Below are positions 17,346 through 25,734 of a DNA stretch of 64,000 nt, in pieces. Source of the DNA: Teichococcus rhizosphaerae (GTDB lineage Bacteria > Pseudomonadota > Alphaproteobacteria > Acetobacterales > Acetobacteraceae); contig NZ_PDNU01000012.1 of assembly GCF_002631185.1 (NCBI RefSeq), positions 92,305 through 156,304 on the forward strand, read 5' to 3'. The translations under genes were made by a program, and so were the position numbers. The notes beneath the pieces are model-generated. The model saw only the letters and a list, made by a program, of their open reading frames with translations. It did not search any database and had not been told where the DNA came from. How positions within the stretch are numbered: the first letter of the stretch is position 1; each line of letters starts with the position of its first letter.

Positions 17346-18151
17346 CGCAGGGCGGCCCGGACGCGGCCGGAGATAATCTCGGCCAGGAAGATGAGGGCGA
17401 TGATGGCGAGGAGGATGGCGGCGACGAAGTCGTAGTCGAAGCGCTTGAACGCCGCGAACAGCGTGCCGCCGATGCCGCCCGCGCCGACGATGCCGACCAG
17501 GGTGGAGTTCCGCAGGTTGCTGTCGAGCTGATAGAGGCAGAAGCCGATGAAGCGCGAGGCCACCTGCGGCAGCACCGCGTAGGCCAGGACCTTCATCACG
17601 CCCGCGCCCGTGGCGCGGATCGCCTCCACCTGCTTCATCGAGATCTCCTCGATGGCCTCGGCGAAGAGCTTGGCGATGAAGCCGATCGAGGCCACCACCA
17701 GCGCCGCCGTGCCGGCCAGCGCGCCGAAGCCGATCGCCTTGACGAACAGGATGGCGACGATGACGTAGTGCAGCGAGCGGCATACGGCGATCACCGCCCG
17801 CACCGGACCCGAGATCCACCAGGGCGAGAGGTTGCGCGCCGCCAGCACGCCGAGCGGCAGGGACAGCGCGATGCCGACGGCCGAGGCCAGCACGGCGATC
17901 TGCAGGCTTTCCAGCAGCCCTTCCAGCAGCAGGCCCCAGCGCTCGAAATTGGGCGGCACCATGCGGCCGAGGAGCTGACCGCCCTCGCCGAGCCCGTGCG
18001 CCAGGCGGCCCCAGCTCAGCCCGAGCTGGCTGCTGGCCCAGACGGCATAGGCGGCGAGCGCCAGCAGCGCGAGGCGCATCGGCCAGTTCGGCGCGAAGGC
18101 GACGCGGCGCGCCGCATCGGCCGAGGAGGGCGGGGCGGAGGTCGCGCTCAC
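17342..18151 (-). CDS. phnE: PhnE-type ABC permease (first copy)
   Basis: 269 residues, about six membrane segments, the conserved [18 protein letters not shown] and the EAA loop [19 protein letters not shown], followed by [16 protein letters not shown] shared with the second permease. It starts with GTG at 18151, overlapping the PhnC stop by four bases (GTGA), so translation is coupled. It differs enough from the other copy to indicate an old duplication rather than recent tandem amplification. Confidence 0.88.
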   Translation of the reverse strand: MSATSAPPSSADAARRVAFAPNWPMRLALLALAAYAVWASSQLGLSWGRLAHGLGEGGQLLGRMVPPNFERWGLLLEGLLESLQIAVLASAVGIALSLPLGVLAARNLSPWWISGPVRAVIAVCRSLHYVIVAILFVKAIGFGALAGTAALVVASIGFIAKLFAEAIEEISMKQVEAIRATGAGVMKVLAYAVLPQVASRFIGFCLYQLDSNLRNSTLVGIVGAGGIGGTLFAAFKRFDYDFVAAILLAIIALIFLAEIISGRVRAALR

Positions 18152-18945
18152 AGCCAGTCCTCGCCGCCATAGATGGCCTGGAGGTGGTGCGTGCGCAGAT
18201 CCTCGGGCGGGCCGTCGAAGATCACGCTGCCGCCCGACATGCCGACGATGCGGCGCGCATAGCGCTTGGCCAGCTCCACATTGTGGATGTTGATGATGAC
18301 AGGCACGTTCTCCGCCGCCGTCAGCCTGGCCAGCAGCTCCAGCACCTCGACAGCCGTGCGCGGGTCGAGCGAGGAGGTGGGCTCGTCGGCGAGCAGGATC
18401 TCGGGCCGCTGCATCAGCGCGCGGGCGATGCCCACGCGCTGGCGCTGGCCGCCCGAGAGCGCGTCGGCGCGCCGGGTGGCGTGCTCGGGCAGGCCCACCG
18501 CGTCCAGCAGCATGAAGGCGCGCTGGATGTCGGCCTCGGGGTATTTGCGGAGCCAGGCGCGCCAGAGCGGGACGTAGCCGAGCCGGCCGCTCAGCACGTT
18601 CTCCATCACCGTCAGGCGCTCCACCAGGTTGTATTCCTGGAACACCATGCCGATGCGCCGGCGCGCCAGCCGCAGCTCCTTGCCGCGCAGCCCGGTCAGT
18701 TCCGTGCCGCGCAGGCGGATCTCGCCCCGCGTCGGCTCGACCAGCCGGTTGATGCAGCGCAGCAGGGTGGACTTGCCGGTGCCGGAGGGGCCGATGATGG
18801 CGGTGATCCCCTCGGCCGCGACCGACAGGTCGATGCCCTTCAGCACCGGCTTGCCGGCGGCGTATTCCTTGACGAGGCCCCGGATTTCCAGGGCGTTGCC
18901 AAGGTTGTTGGCCGTCGGCGCGGCGGCGGTCAGCGTGGCGGACAT
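18148..18945 (-). CDS. phnC: PhnC-type ABC ATPase
   Basis: 265 residues. Walker [10 protein letters not shown] (52-60), the PhnC-typical [21 protein letters not shown], the signature [16 protein letters not shown], Walker [13 protein letters not shown] and [17 protein letters not shown] with the switch histidine are all present. This is a complete ATPase for phosphonate-type import. A longer frame (to 19002) exists, but GGAAGG before 18945 and the MSATLTAAA start are preferred. It lies 19 bases after phnD. Confidence 0.92.
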   Translation of the reverse strand: MSATLTAAAPTANNLGNALEIRGLVKEYAAGKPVLKGIDLSVAAEGITAIIGPSGTGKSTLLRCINRLVEPTRGEIRLRGTELTGLRGKELRLARRRIGMVFQEYNLVERLTVMENVLSGRLGYVPLWRAWLRKYPEADIQRAFMLLDAVGLPEHATRRADALSGGQRQRVGIARALMQRPEILLADEPTSSLDPRTAVEVLELLARLTAAENVPVIINIHNVELAKRYARRIVGMSGGSVIFDGPPEDLRTHHLQAIYGGEDWL

Positions 18946-18964
18946 GGTGTTGGCCTTCCGGCGC

Positions 18965-20053
18965 TCAGCGTGCCGCGGGAGCGGCACCCGTGGGCGCGAC
19001 ATGGGTGGGGGCGGCGGGCTGCTGCTGCTGCGCCCGCTTGCGGGCCTCGGCCTCCAGCTCGCGGCGGCTCTCGGCGTCGAAGGCGGCGCGGTTGTAGGGG
19101 GCGTTCACCGCATCGGCCACGGCGCGCACGGGGGCCCACTGCTCGGCATAGGTCGCGGGCCAGAAGCGGTCGTTGCCGCCGAGGTCCTTGGCCATCTGCT
19201 CGGGAAAGCGGTAGTCGAGGAAGCACTGGCGGATCTTGGTGGCCAGCTCCGGCTTCAGGTCGTGGGCGAGCGCGAAGCCGCTGGTGGGGAAGGGCTCGCT
19301 TTCCCAGATGACGCGGAAGTTCTCGCGCTTCACCTGGCCGCGCGCCACCATGCGGGTCCAGACGTCGGAGGCGACGGGCGCGGCATCGTAGTCGCCGGCA
19401 TTGACGCCCATGACGCTGCGGTCATGCCCGCCGGAATAGACCACCTGGTAGTCCTCGTCCGGCTTCAGGCCGAGGCCGGGGAAGAAGGCGCGCGGCGCCA
19501 GGTTGCCGGAGTTGGAGGTGGCGGAGGTGTGCGCCACGCGCTTGCCCTTCAGGTCCGCCAGCGTCTTGTAGGGGCTGTCGGCCCGCACCAGCATGGCGAC
19601 CTTGTAGCTCTCATAGCCTTCCGCGTTGCCCTTCACGGCGAAAGGCACGGCGCCGGCAAGGTTCACCGCGAAGGCGGTGGGGCCGGTGGAGAAGCCCGCC
19701 ACATGCAGCCGGCCGGAGCGCATCGCCTCCACCTGCGCCGCGTTCGACGTCACCTGGAAGTACACGGCGCGCTTGCCGGTGCACTTGCCGAGATACTCCA
19801 GAAACGGCCGGAACTGGCTGGAATAGAGCGCGGGATCTTCCACCGGCGTGTAGGTGAAGACGATGGTGGAAGGGTCGCGCAGCTTGGACGGGTCGGTCGG
19901 CGCGTCGGCCACCATGTCGCGGTTGGCGTCGCAATAGGCCTCGTCGAGCGAGCCGCGGAAGGCGCAGCCTTCCTGCGCGGCGGCGGGCGCCGCGCCGGGG
20001 ATGGCCCACAGGGTAAGGGCGAGCGCGGTGCTCGCCAGGATCGCGTTCTTCAT
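18965..20053 (-). CDS. phnD: PhnD-family periplasmic phosphonate/organophosphate-binding protein
   Basis: 362 residues with an N-terminal signal peptide ([16 protein letters not shown], cleaved near AAAQ). The mature protein has the PhnD core: [77 protein letters not shown] and [22 protein letters not shown]. It should bind a phosphonate or phosphate-ester anion in the periplasm. The C-terminal ~30 residues ([13 protein letters not shown]) are a low-complexity tail unusual for the family. Its start overlaps the HAD phosphatase stop (ATGA). No C-P lyase gene is in the window. Confidence 0.9.
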   Translation of the reverse strand: MKNAILASTALALTLWAIPGAAPAAAQEGCAFRGSLDEAYCDANRDMVADAPTDPSKLRDPSTIVFTYTPVEDPALYSSQFRPFLEYLGKCTGKRAVYFQVTSNAAQVEAMRSGRLHVAGFSTGPTAFAVNLAGAVPFAVKGNAEGYESYKVAMLVRADSPYKTLADLKGKRVAHTSATSNSGNLAPRAFFPGLGLKPDEDYQVVYSGGHDRSVMGVNAGDYDAAPVASDVWTRMVARGQVKRENFRVIWESEPFPTSGFALAHDLKPELATKIRQCFLDYRFPEQMAKDLGGNDRFWPATYAEQWAPVRAVADAVNAPYNRAAFDAESRRELEAEARKRAQQQQPAAPTHVAPTGAAPAAR

Positions 20054-20895
20054 GCGGCCGTTTCCTCTTGCATCGCGCCGCGCGCCTTGAGCAGCGCATC
20101 GGCGAACTCGGCAAAGCCCGCGCCGCCCTCGGCGCGGGTGATGAAGGCCGGCGGCGTCGCCATGCCGGCCAGGAAGGGGGCGACATTGGCCACCCCCACG
20201 GAACAGGGTACCGCGCCGAACAGCGGCGCGTCATTGCCGCTGTCGCCCACGAAGGCCACGCTGTCGCGCAGCGCGGCGAAGGGGGCGAAGCGGGCGGCGA
20301 ACAGCGCCTCGATCCCGGCGCGCTTGTCCCAGCCGCCGATCCAGGCATTGACGTGGATGGAGGAGACCTTCGCCTCGGCGCCGCCGGCATGGAAGATCCC
20401 GGCGATGCGCCACGCCGCGTCAAGATCGAGCGGGCCGGCATCCTCGCAGAAATCCACCGCCACATCGAACAGGCGGAAGGGCTGGTCGGCGGCGATGGCG
20501 GCGCCCGGCACGGCGGCCAGGGCGGCATCGGCAAGCGCCATCAGCCGCGCGCGGTTGGCCAGGCGCTCGGCCTCGGGCTGGGCCTGCCAGCGCAGCATGC
20601 GGCGCGCCCGCCGGTCCAGCGCGAACCACAGCGCGCCGTTCTCGCCGACCACGCCGGCCACCGGCCAGTGGCGGGCGATGGCGTCGCACCATCCCGCCGG
20701 GCGGCCGGTGACGGGGATCACCGCGATGCCCGCGGCGTCCAGCGCCTGCAGCGCCGAATAGGCCTCGGCCGGCAGGCGGCCATCGGTGGTCAGGGTGTCG
20801 TCGATATCGGTCAGCACATAGCGCAGCCCCGCCAGCTGGGCGGCGGAGGCGGCGGCGAGCGGCCGGGGTGGGACGGATTCTTGTGTCATATACAT
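20050..20895 (-). CDS. HAD-superfamily phosphatase (Cof/SPP-like, class IIB)
   Basis: 281 residues. HAD motif I is YVLTDIDDTLTTDG (nucleophile Asp30 and acid Asp32), motif II VIPVTGRP, then a class IIB cap and motif IV VAFVGDSGNDAPLF. The set is typical of sucrose-phosphate or mannosyl-phosphoglycerate phosphatase relatives and Cof-type sugar phosphatases. It is first after the regulator in the phnDCEE-glpD operon and overlaps phnD by four bases, so it probably dephosphorylates the imported compound or a product of it. Start could be 20895 or 20889; neither has a strong ribosome site. Confidence 0.82.
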   Translation of the reverse strand: MYMTQESVPPRPLAAASAAQLAGLRYVLTDIDDTLTTDGRLPAEAYSALQALDAAGIAVIPVTGRPAGWCDAIARHWPVAGVVGENGALWFALDRRARRMLRWQAQPEAERLANRARLMALADAALAAVPGAAIAADQPFRLFDVAVDFCEDAGPLDLDAAWRIAGIFHAGGAEAKVSSIHVNAWIGGWDKRAGIEALFAARFAPFAALRDSVAFVGDSGNDAPLFGAVPCSVGVANVAPFLAGMATPPAFITRAEGGAGFAEFADALLKARGAMQEETAA

Positions 20896-20903
20896 GTTGC
20901 ACT

Positions 20904-20923
20904 TGCCACGTCCCAATGTGGCA
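20904..20923 (-). promoter_or_regulatory. Inverted repeat upstream of the HAD-phn-glpD genes
   Basis: TGCCAC (20904-20909) and GTGGCA (20918-20923) form an inverted repeat with an eight-base spacer. It sits in the 42-base gap between the DeoR gene's stop and the HAD gene's start. It could be a DeoR-family operator for an internal promoter or an mRNA hairpin that adjusts expression after deoR. An isolated TGCCAC half-site also occurs just upstream of the deoR start (about 21738). Role is inferred only. Confidence 0.4.
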
Positions 20924-20937
20924 GGTCAAACAGCTTT

Positions 20938-21729
20938 TCAGCCCTCCGGAGCAATTGTGAGACGGATTCCACATCGCCCCAGCGCCGCTTCCAGCGGTGC
21001 GGGGGGCGCGGCCTCCGTCACCACCTCGGTGAGGCCGCCCAGGGGGCAGAGCACCTCCAGAAAGGGGCGGCCGAACTTGGAAGAGTCCACAAGAAGCAGG
21101 CGCCGCTCCGCGCGCTCCAACATGGCGCGCTTCACCCAGGCGGCGCGGCTTTCCGCCTCGCCAGGGCCTTCCTCGGTCAGGCCCGAGGCGCCGATCACCG
21201 CCATGTCCACGTTGAAGCGGCGCAGGAAGGCGCTCGTCTCCGGGCCGTAGAGGCCGCGCTCCACCACGCTGAGCTCGCCCGGTGCCACCAGCACGCGAAG
21301 CGCCTCGGAGCTGCCGGCGGCGAGGGCTGCGTCCAGGCTGTTGGTCAGCAGCGTGGCGCGCACGCCGCGCGCCGCCAGGGCGCGGGCGAAATGCGTGGTG
21401 GTGCTGCCCGCGTCCAGCATCACCACCGCCCCCTCCTCGACCAGCCCCGCCGCTTCCCGCCCGATGCGCGAGCGCTCGGCCACCAGGACGCGCTCGCGCT
21501 CGCCAAGGCCCGGCTGCACGGCAGGGTGGGAGGCGGAGGCGCCGCCATAGGTGCGCCGCACCATGCCGCGGGCGGAAAGCTCCTCCACGTCGCGCCGCAC
21601 CGTCTCGCCGGAAACGTTGAAGTGCTCCGCGAGCGTGCTGATACGCACCGTCGGATCGGTCGCGAGCGCTTCGAGGATCGCCGCGTGGCGGGCGGCTTTC
21701 CCGAGCGCGTTCTTGCTGCGTCTGGCCAT
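20938..21729 (-). CDS. DeoR/GlpR-family transcriptional regulator
   Basis: 263 residues. It has an N-terminal DeoR winged helix (RISTLAEHFNVSGETVRRDVEELSARG with the GMVRRTYGGA beta-hairpin) and a C-terminal sugar-phosphate-sensing domain with DAGSTTTHFA, LLTNSLD, GASGLTEEG and LLVDSSKFGRP. GlpR-type members respond to phosphorylated glycerol or sugars. It is co-directional with and directly upstream of the HAD-phnDCEE-glpD genes and most likely represses them. A phosphorylated-effector repressor over a PhnD importer argues for a phosphate ester rather than a true phosphonate as cargo. Confidence 0.9.
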   Translation of the reverse strand: MARRSKNALGKAARHAAILEALATDPTVRISTLAEHFNVSGETVRRDVEELSARGMVRRTYGGASASHPAVQPGLGERERVLVAERSRIGREAAGLVEEGAVVMLDAGSTTTHFARALAARGVRATLLTNSLDAALAAGSSEALRVLVAPGELSVVERGLYGPETSAFLRRFNVDMAVIGASGLTEEGPGEAESRAAWVKRAMLERAERRLLLVDSSKFGRPFLEVLCPLGGLTEVVTEAAPPAPLEAALGRCGIRLTIAPEG

Positions 21730-21845
21730 GCCGCCAGCCTGCCACAGCGCCGCCCGCCCGCAAGGGCGCCCCGGCCCGGGCGCCAGCTTTGCGCGCCACG
21801 GCTTCTCGGCTAAAGGAAGCCCACCGTTACGGAGGAACCACCGGA

Positions 21846-22784
21846 ATGCCGCTCGATCACACCGCCAAAGGCGTCTACCCGATCGCGCCCACCCCGTTTC
21901 ACGCCGATGGCCAGGTGGACTACGCCTCGATCGACCGGATGACGGATTTCTACCGCGAGGTCGGCAGCACCGGCATGACGGTGCTCGGCGTGATGGGCGA
22001 GGCGCCCAAGCTCGAGGCCGCCGAGGCGCTGGAGATCGCCAGCCGCTTCATCCGCCGCGCCGAGGGGCTGCCGGTGATCGTGGGCGTCTCCGCCCCCGGC
22101 TTCGCCGCCATGCGCAGCCTGGCGCGCAACGCCATGGACCGTGGCGCGGCCGGCGTGATGATCGCGCCGCCCAACACGCTGCGCACGGACGACCAGATCA
22201 CCACCTATTACCGCCAGGCCTCCGAGGCGATCGGCGAGGACGTCCCCTTCGTCATCCAGGACTTCCCGCAGACCTTCTCCGTGGTCATGACGAACGCGGT
22301 GATCCGCCGCATCGTGCAGGAGAACAAGGCCTGCGTGATGCTGAAGCACGAGGACTGGCCCGGCCTCGAGAAGATCTCCGCGCTGCGCGGCTTCCAGGCG
22401 GATGGCTCGATGCGGCCGATCTCGATCCTGTGCGGCAATGGCGGCCTGTTCCTCGACTTCGAGGTGGAGCGCGGCGCCGATGGCGCGATGACCGGCTACG
22501 CCTTCCCCGACATGCTGTGCGACGTGGTCCGCCTCCAGGCCGAGGGCCAGCGCGACGCGGCGCACGACCTGTTCGACGCGCACCTGCCGCTGCTCCGCTA
22601 CGAGCAGCAGCAGGGCCCGACGGGCCTCGCCGTGCGCAAATACGTCATGGCGCGCCGCGGCATCATCGCCTCCGACGCGCAGCGCAAGCCGGGCGCCAGC
22701 CTGACCGCCACGGCCAAGGCCGAGGTGGAGTACCTGCTCTCCCGCGTGGCCCGGCACGACCCGCGCGCCGGCACGCTGGGCTGA
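21846..22784 (+). CDS. Dihydrodipicolinate synthase/N-acetylneuraminate lyase family aldolase
   Basis: 312 residues of the class I aldolase family. It has the family GxxGE motif (VLGVMGEAPKL, 47-56) and the probable Schiff-base lysine K167 in CVMLKHEDWPG. The DapA tyrosine is replaced: the strand reads FVIQDFP (136-141 region), with Gln in its place, and the DapA TT pair is VM. It is therefore unlikely to be true DapA. It more probably makes or cleaves a 2-oxo acid. GGAGGA precedes the ATG at 21846. The hydroxyacid dehydrogenase 19 bases downstream is a likely pathway partner. Divergent from deoR. Confidence 0.85.
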   Translation: MPLDHTAKGVYPIAPTPFHADGQVDYASIDRMTDFYREVGSTGMTVLGVMGEAPKLEAAEALEIASRFIRRAEGLPVIVGVSAPGFAAMRSLARNAMDRGAAGVMIAPPNTLRTDDQITTYYRQASEAIGEDVPFVIQDFPQTFSVVMTNAVIRRIVQENKACVMLKHEDWPGLEKISALRGFQADGSMRPISILCGNGGLFLDFEVERGADGAMTGYAFPDMLCDVVRLQAEGQRDAAHDLFDAHLPLLRYEQQQGPTGLAVRKYVMARRGIIASDAQRKPGASLTATAKAEVEYLLSRVARHDPRAGTLG

Positions 22785-22803
22785 GGGAAACGGAGGCCGT
22801 CCG

Positions 22804-23793
22804 TTGAAAGTCTTCCTGACCCACACCGAGACGGCCTTCGCCAACTACTATGGCGAGCGCCCGCTGGCGGCGCTGCGCCAGCACGCCGAGGTGGTGCGCA
22901 ACCCCACCGGCCGCGTGCTGCAGGGCGCTGCCCTGGCCGAGGCGGCGGCGGGGTGCGACGCCATCATCGCCGACCGCGCGACCCCGGGCCTGGCCGAGAC
23001 CTTCGCCGCCGCGCCCGACCTTGCGGCCTTCCTGCGCTGCGCCGTGGACATCGGCACCATCGACGTGCCGGCCGCCTCGGCGGCGGGCGTGTTGGTGACG
23101 CGCGCCACGCCGGGCTTCACCGATTCCGTGGCCGAGCTTGGCATGGGGCTGGTGATCGACCTGGCGCGCGGCGTTTCCGCCGGCGTGCAGGCGGCGCGCG
23201 CGGGGCGGGCCATGGTGCCGGCCATGGGCACGCAGCTGCGCGGCGCCACGCTGGGGCTGGTCGGCTATGGGCGCATCGCGCAGCGCATGGCCGCGCTGGC
23301 GCGTGCCTTCGGCATGGAGGTGCTGGCCAACGATCCCAGCCCGCCGGCGGCGGCGGAGGGCGTGGCCTTCCTGCCCCTGCGGGATGTGCTGGCCGGAGCC
23401 GATTTCGTCGTCTGCCTCGCCCCCGCCACGCCGGACACGCGCGACCTGATGGATGCCGGCGCCTTCGCGGCGATGCGGCGCGGTGCCTTCTTCGTCAATC
23501 TCGCGCGCGGCGAGCTGGTGGACGAGGCAGCCCTGGCGGCGGCGCTGGACAGCGGGCATCTCGGCGGCGCCGCGCTCGATGTCGGCCGCGCGCCGGACCA
23601 GATGCCGAGCCCCGCTCTCGCCCACCGGCCCGATGTGGTGGCGACCCCTCATATCGGCGGCCTGACCCGCATGGCGACCGAGCACCAGGCGATGGACACG
23701 GTGCGGCAGGTGGCCGCCCTGGCCGCCGGCACCCTGCCGGAAGGCGCGGTGAACGCCGAAGCCGCCCACCGCCTGTCCCGCCTCGGCCGCTAG
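22804..23793 (+). CDS. D-isomer-specific 2-hydroxyacid dehydrogenase
   Basis: 329 residues of the phosphoglycerate dehydrogenase/formate dehydrogenase fold. It shows the NAD Rossmann motif in LGLVGYGRIAQRMA, the catalytic Arg region VNLARGELVDE and the catalytic His in TPHIGGLT. It reduces a 2-oxo acid or oxidises a D-2-hydroxy acid with NAD(H). It starts with TTG at 22804, with GGAGG eight bases before and no ATG alternative. It probably acts on the product of the DapA-like aldolase just upstream. Its stop codon forms part of the palindromic repeat that follows. Confidence 0.87.
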   Translation: MKVFLTHTETAFANYYGERPLAALRQHAEVVRNPTGRVLQGAALAEAAAGCDAIIADRATPGLAETFAAAPDLAAFLRCAVDIGTIDVPAASAAGVLVTRATPGFTDSVAELGMGLVIDLARGVSAGVQAARAGRAMVPAMGTQLRGATLGLVGYGRIAQRMAALARAFGMEVLANDPSPPAAAEGVAFLPLRDVLAGADFVVCLAPATPDTRDLMDAGAFAAMRRGAFFVNLARGELVDEAALAAALDSGHLGGAALDVGRAPDQMPSPALAHRPDVVATPHIGGLTRMATEHQAMDTVRQVAALAAGTLPEGAVNAEAAHRLSRLGR

Positions 23794-23897
23794 AGCAGAT
23801 CCCAATCAGATGGAAGCATCTGATCGGGTGAAGATGCTCGCAAGAACAGAAAGCTAGAGTAGCAGACGTGGGCCAAGGCGAACGGAAACTGCTCTAG
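23790..23897. repeat. Palindromic intergenic repeat element (about 108 bases)
   Basis: The element is bounded by CTAGAGCAG (23790-23798) and its exact complement CTGCTCTAG (23889-23897). Inside, ATCAGATG-GAAG-CATCTGAT (23805-23824) is a perfect hairpin with 8-base arms, extendable with a G-T pair. GCTAGAGTAGCAGA near 23860 echoes the terminal repeat. Base composition is far less GC-rich than all flanking genes. It looks like a dispersed REP/MITE-like alphaproteobacterial element. Between convergent genes it may also terminate transcription. Only one copy was seen in the window. Confidence 0.7.
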
Positions 23898-23913
23898 CCG
23901 CCCCCCACCCTCC

Positions 23914-24654
23914 TCAGTGGCCGGTTTCGGAACGGCCCGTGGCGATGGCGGCGCGCATCCGCGACACCGCGCCCGGCAGCCCCTCGAACACCGAGGCCCC
24001 GATCAGGAAGTGGCCGATGCTCACCTCCTCCACCTGCGGAATGGCGGCGATGCCGACGACGCTCCCGTAATCCAGCCCGTGCCCGGCATGGCAGGCGAGA
24101 CCAAGGCGGGAGGCGTGCTCGGCGGCGGCCCGCAGCCGGGCCAGCAGGGGCGCGCGTGCCTCGGGGGCGGCGTCCGCATAGGTGCCGGTGTGCAGCTCAA
24201 TCGCCTGGGCGCCCAGCGCCGCCACGGCATCGATCTGCGCCGGGTCCGGCTCCACGAAGAGCGAGACCTCGATGCCGGCGCCGGCGAGCTGGCGCACCGC
24301 CTCGGCGAGGTAGGGGCCGGCGCCCTTCACGTCGAGCCCCCCCTCGGTGGTCAGCTCGGCGCGCTTCTCGGGCACCAGGCAGCAGGCGGCGGGGGCGAGG
24401 GAGAGCGCGATGCGCACCATCTCCTCGGTGGCCGCCATCTCGAAGTTCAGGCGCAGCCCGGGCTCGGCCGCCATGCGGCGGGCATCCTCGTCGCGGATGT
24501 GGCGGCGGTCCTCGCGCAGATGGATGGTGATGCCGTCGGCCCCGGCGGCGAGACAGGCGCGCGCCGCCTCCACCGGGCAGGGGAAGCGGCCGCCGCGGGC
24601 GTTCCGCAGCGTCGCGACATGATCGACATTGACCGACAGGCGCAGCGGCGTCAC
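23914..24654 (-). CDS. pdxJ: Pyridoxine 5'-phosphate synthase
   Basis: 246 residues, the normal PdxJ length. It condenses 3-amino-2-oxopropyl phosphate with 1-deoxy-D-xylulose 5-phosphate in the DXP-dependent vitamin B6 pathway. Landmarks are [17 protein letters not shown] at the N-terminus, [60 protein letters not shown] and SIGHFLIG. It starts with GTG at 24654, overlapping the pdxA stop by four bases (GTGA), so both steps that supply and close the ring are translated together. Confidence 0.96.
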   Translation of the reverse strand: MTPLRLSVNVDHVATLRNARGGRFPCPVEAARACLAAGADGITIHLREDRRHIRDEDARRMAAEPGLRLNFEMAATEEMVRIALSLAPAACCLVPEKRAELTTEGGLDVKGAGPYLAEAVRQLAGAGIEVSLFVEPDPAQIDAVAALGAQAIELHTGTYADAAPEARAPLLARLRAAAEHASRLGLACHAGHGLDYGSVVGIAAIPQVEEVSIGHFLIGASVFEGLPGAVSRMRAAIATGRSETGH

Positions 24655-25661
24655 GGACTCTCTCTCCTGCGATGAGCGGCAAGCTCGGCGGCCAGCCGCA
24701 GGGCGGCGACCAGGCTGCCCGGATCGGCCCGGCCCTGGCCGGCGATGTCGAGCGCGGTGCCATGATCGGGGCTGGTGCGCACGACGGCGAGGCCCAGGGT
24801 GACGTTCACCCCGCCATGCATGTCGAGCGTCTTCACCGGGATCAGCGCCTGGTCGTGATACATGCCAAGCGCCGCGTCATAGCCGGCGCGGGCCTGGGGG
24901 GTGAACAGCGTGTCGGCCGGGTAGGGGCCGCGCGCGTCGATCCCCTCCGCGCGCAGCGCGGCGATGGCGGGGGCTATGATGTCCCGCTCCTCGGTGCCCA
25001 TGGTGCCGTCCTCGCCGGCATGCGGGTTCAGCCCGGCCAGCGCCAGCCGCGGCGCGGCGATGCCGAAATCCCGCCGCAGCCCCTCCGCCGTGGCGCGGCC
25101 CGTGGTCACGATCCGCTCCACCGTCAGGCTCTCGATGGCGCTGCGCAGCGACTGGTGGATGGTGACCGGCACGGCGCGCAGCCCGGCGGCCGTCAGCATC
25201 ATCACCGGAGGCCCCCCGCCGGGCGCCAGGGCGGCGAGGAACTCGGTGTGGCCGGGATGCGGGAAGCCCGTGGCGGTGAGCACCGATTTCTGGATCGGGT
25301 TGGTGACCACCGCGCCCACCTCCCCCGCGCGCGCCAGCGCCACGGCGCGCTCGATGGCGGCGATGACGGGGGGCGCGTTGCGCGGGTCCGGCCGGCCGGG
25401 CCGCACGGGCGCCGCCAGCGGCAGCGGCAGCACCGGCAGGGCTGCGGGGAAGATGGCCGTGGCCGCGGCCGGGCTTTCCACCACCTGGTGGGGCACGCCG
25501 CCCAGAAGGGAGGGATCGCCGAGAAAGAGAAAGGCCGGGCCGGTCTCGCGCAGGGCGGCCCAGGCGCGCGCCGCGATCTCGCCGCCGATCCCGGCGGGTT
25601 CGCCCATGGTCAGCGCCAGCGGAGGAGCCGGGGGAAGGGCCGGAAGCGGCGATGCGGTCAT
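24651..25661 (-). CDS. pdxA: 4-hydroxythreonine-4-phosphate dehydrogenase
   Basis: 336 residues. PdxA oxidises 4-phosphohydroxy-L-threonine with NAD(P) to give 3-amino-2-oxopropyl phosphate after decarboxylation. Visible: [13 protein letters not shown] at the N-terminus and the three metal-ligand histidine motifs [22 protein letters not shown] and [12 protein letters not shown], plus [13 protein letters not shown] near the C-terminus. It is the first gene of the pdxA-pdxJ pair. A long inverted repeat lies upstream of its start codon. Confidence 0.96.
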   Translation of the reverse strand: MTASPLPALPPAPPLALTMGEPAGIGGEIAARAWAALRETGPAFLFLGDPSLLGGVPHQVVESPAAATAIFPAALPVLPLPLAAPVRPGRPDPRNAPPVIAAIERAVALARAGEVGAVVTNPIQKSVLTATGFPHPGHTEFLAALAPGGGPPVMMLTAAGLRAVPVTIHQSLRSAIESLTVERIVTTGRATAEGLRRDFGIAAPRLALAGLNPHAGEDGTMGTEERDIIAPAIAALRAEGIDARGPYPADTLFTPQARAGYDAALGMYHDQALIPVKTLDMHGGVNVTLGLAVVRTSPDHGTALDIAGQGRADPGSLVAALRLAAELAAHRRRESP

Positions 25662-25675
25662 GCGGGAGTCGGTGT

Positions 25676-25712
25676 CCGGCAGGTGGCGTGAGCATGGGCC
25701 ACCACCTGCCGG
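25676..25712 (-). terminator. Long inverted repeat between metallopeptidase and pdxA
   Basis: Perfect 11-base arms (25676-25686 and 25702-25712) with a 15-base loop lie downstream of the metallopeptidase stop (25735) and upstream of pdxA, both on the minus strand. It probably terminates the metallopeptidase transcript. It could instead be a leader structure of pdxA. No U-tract is visible. Confidence 0.45.
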
Positions 25713-25734
25713 CGGGCGTCAAGGCCGCGCGTGT

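Noticed and set aside
15001..21729. Reading the phnDCEE genes as part of a C-P lyase (phosphonate degradation) locus
   Set aside because: No phnG-M or phnX/phnW genes are present; the neighbours are a HAD phosphatase, glpD and a GlpR-type regulator.
21846..22784. Assignment as dapA
   Set aside because: The active-site tyrosine and TT pair of DapA are replaced and no lysine-pathway gene is close.
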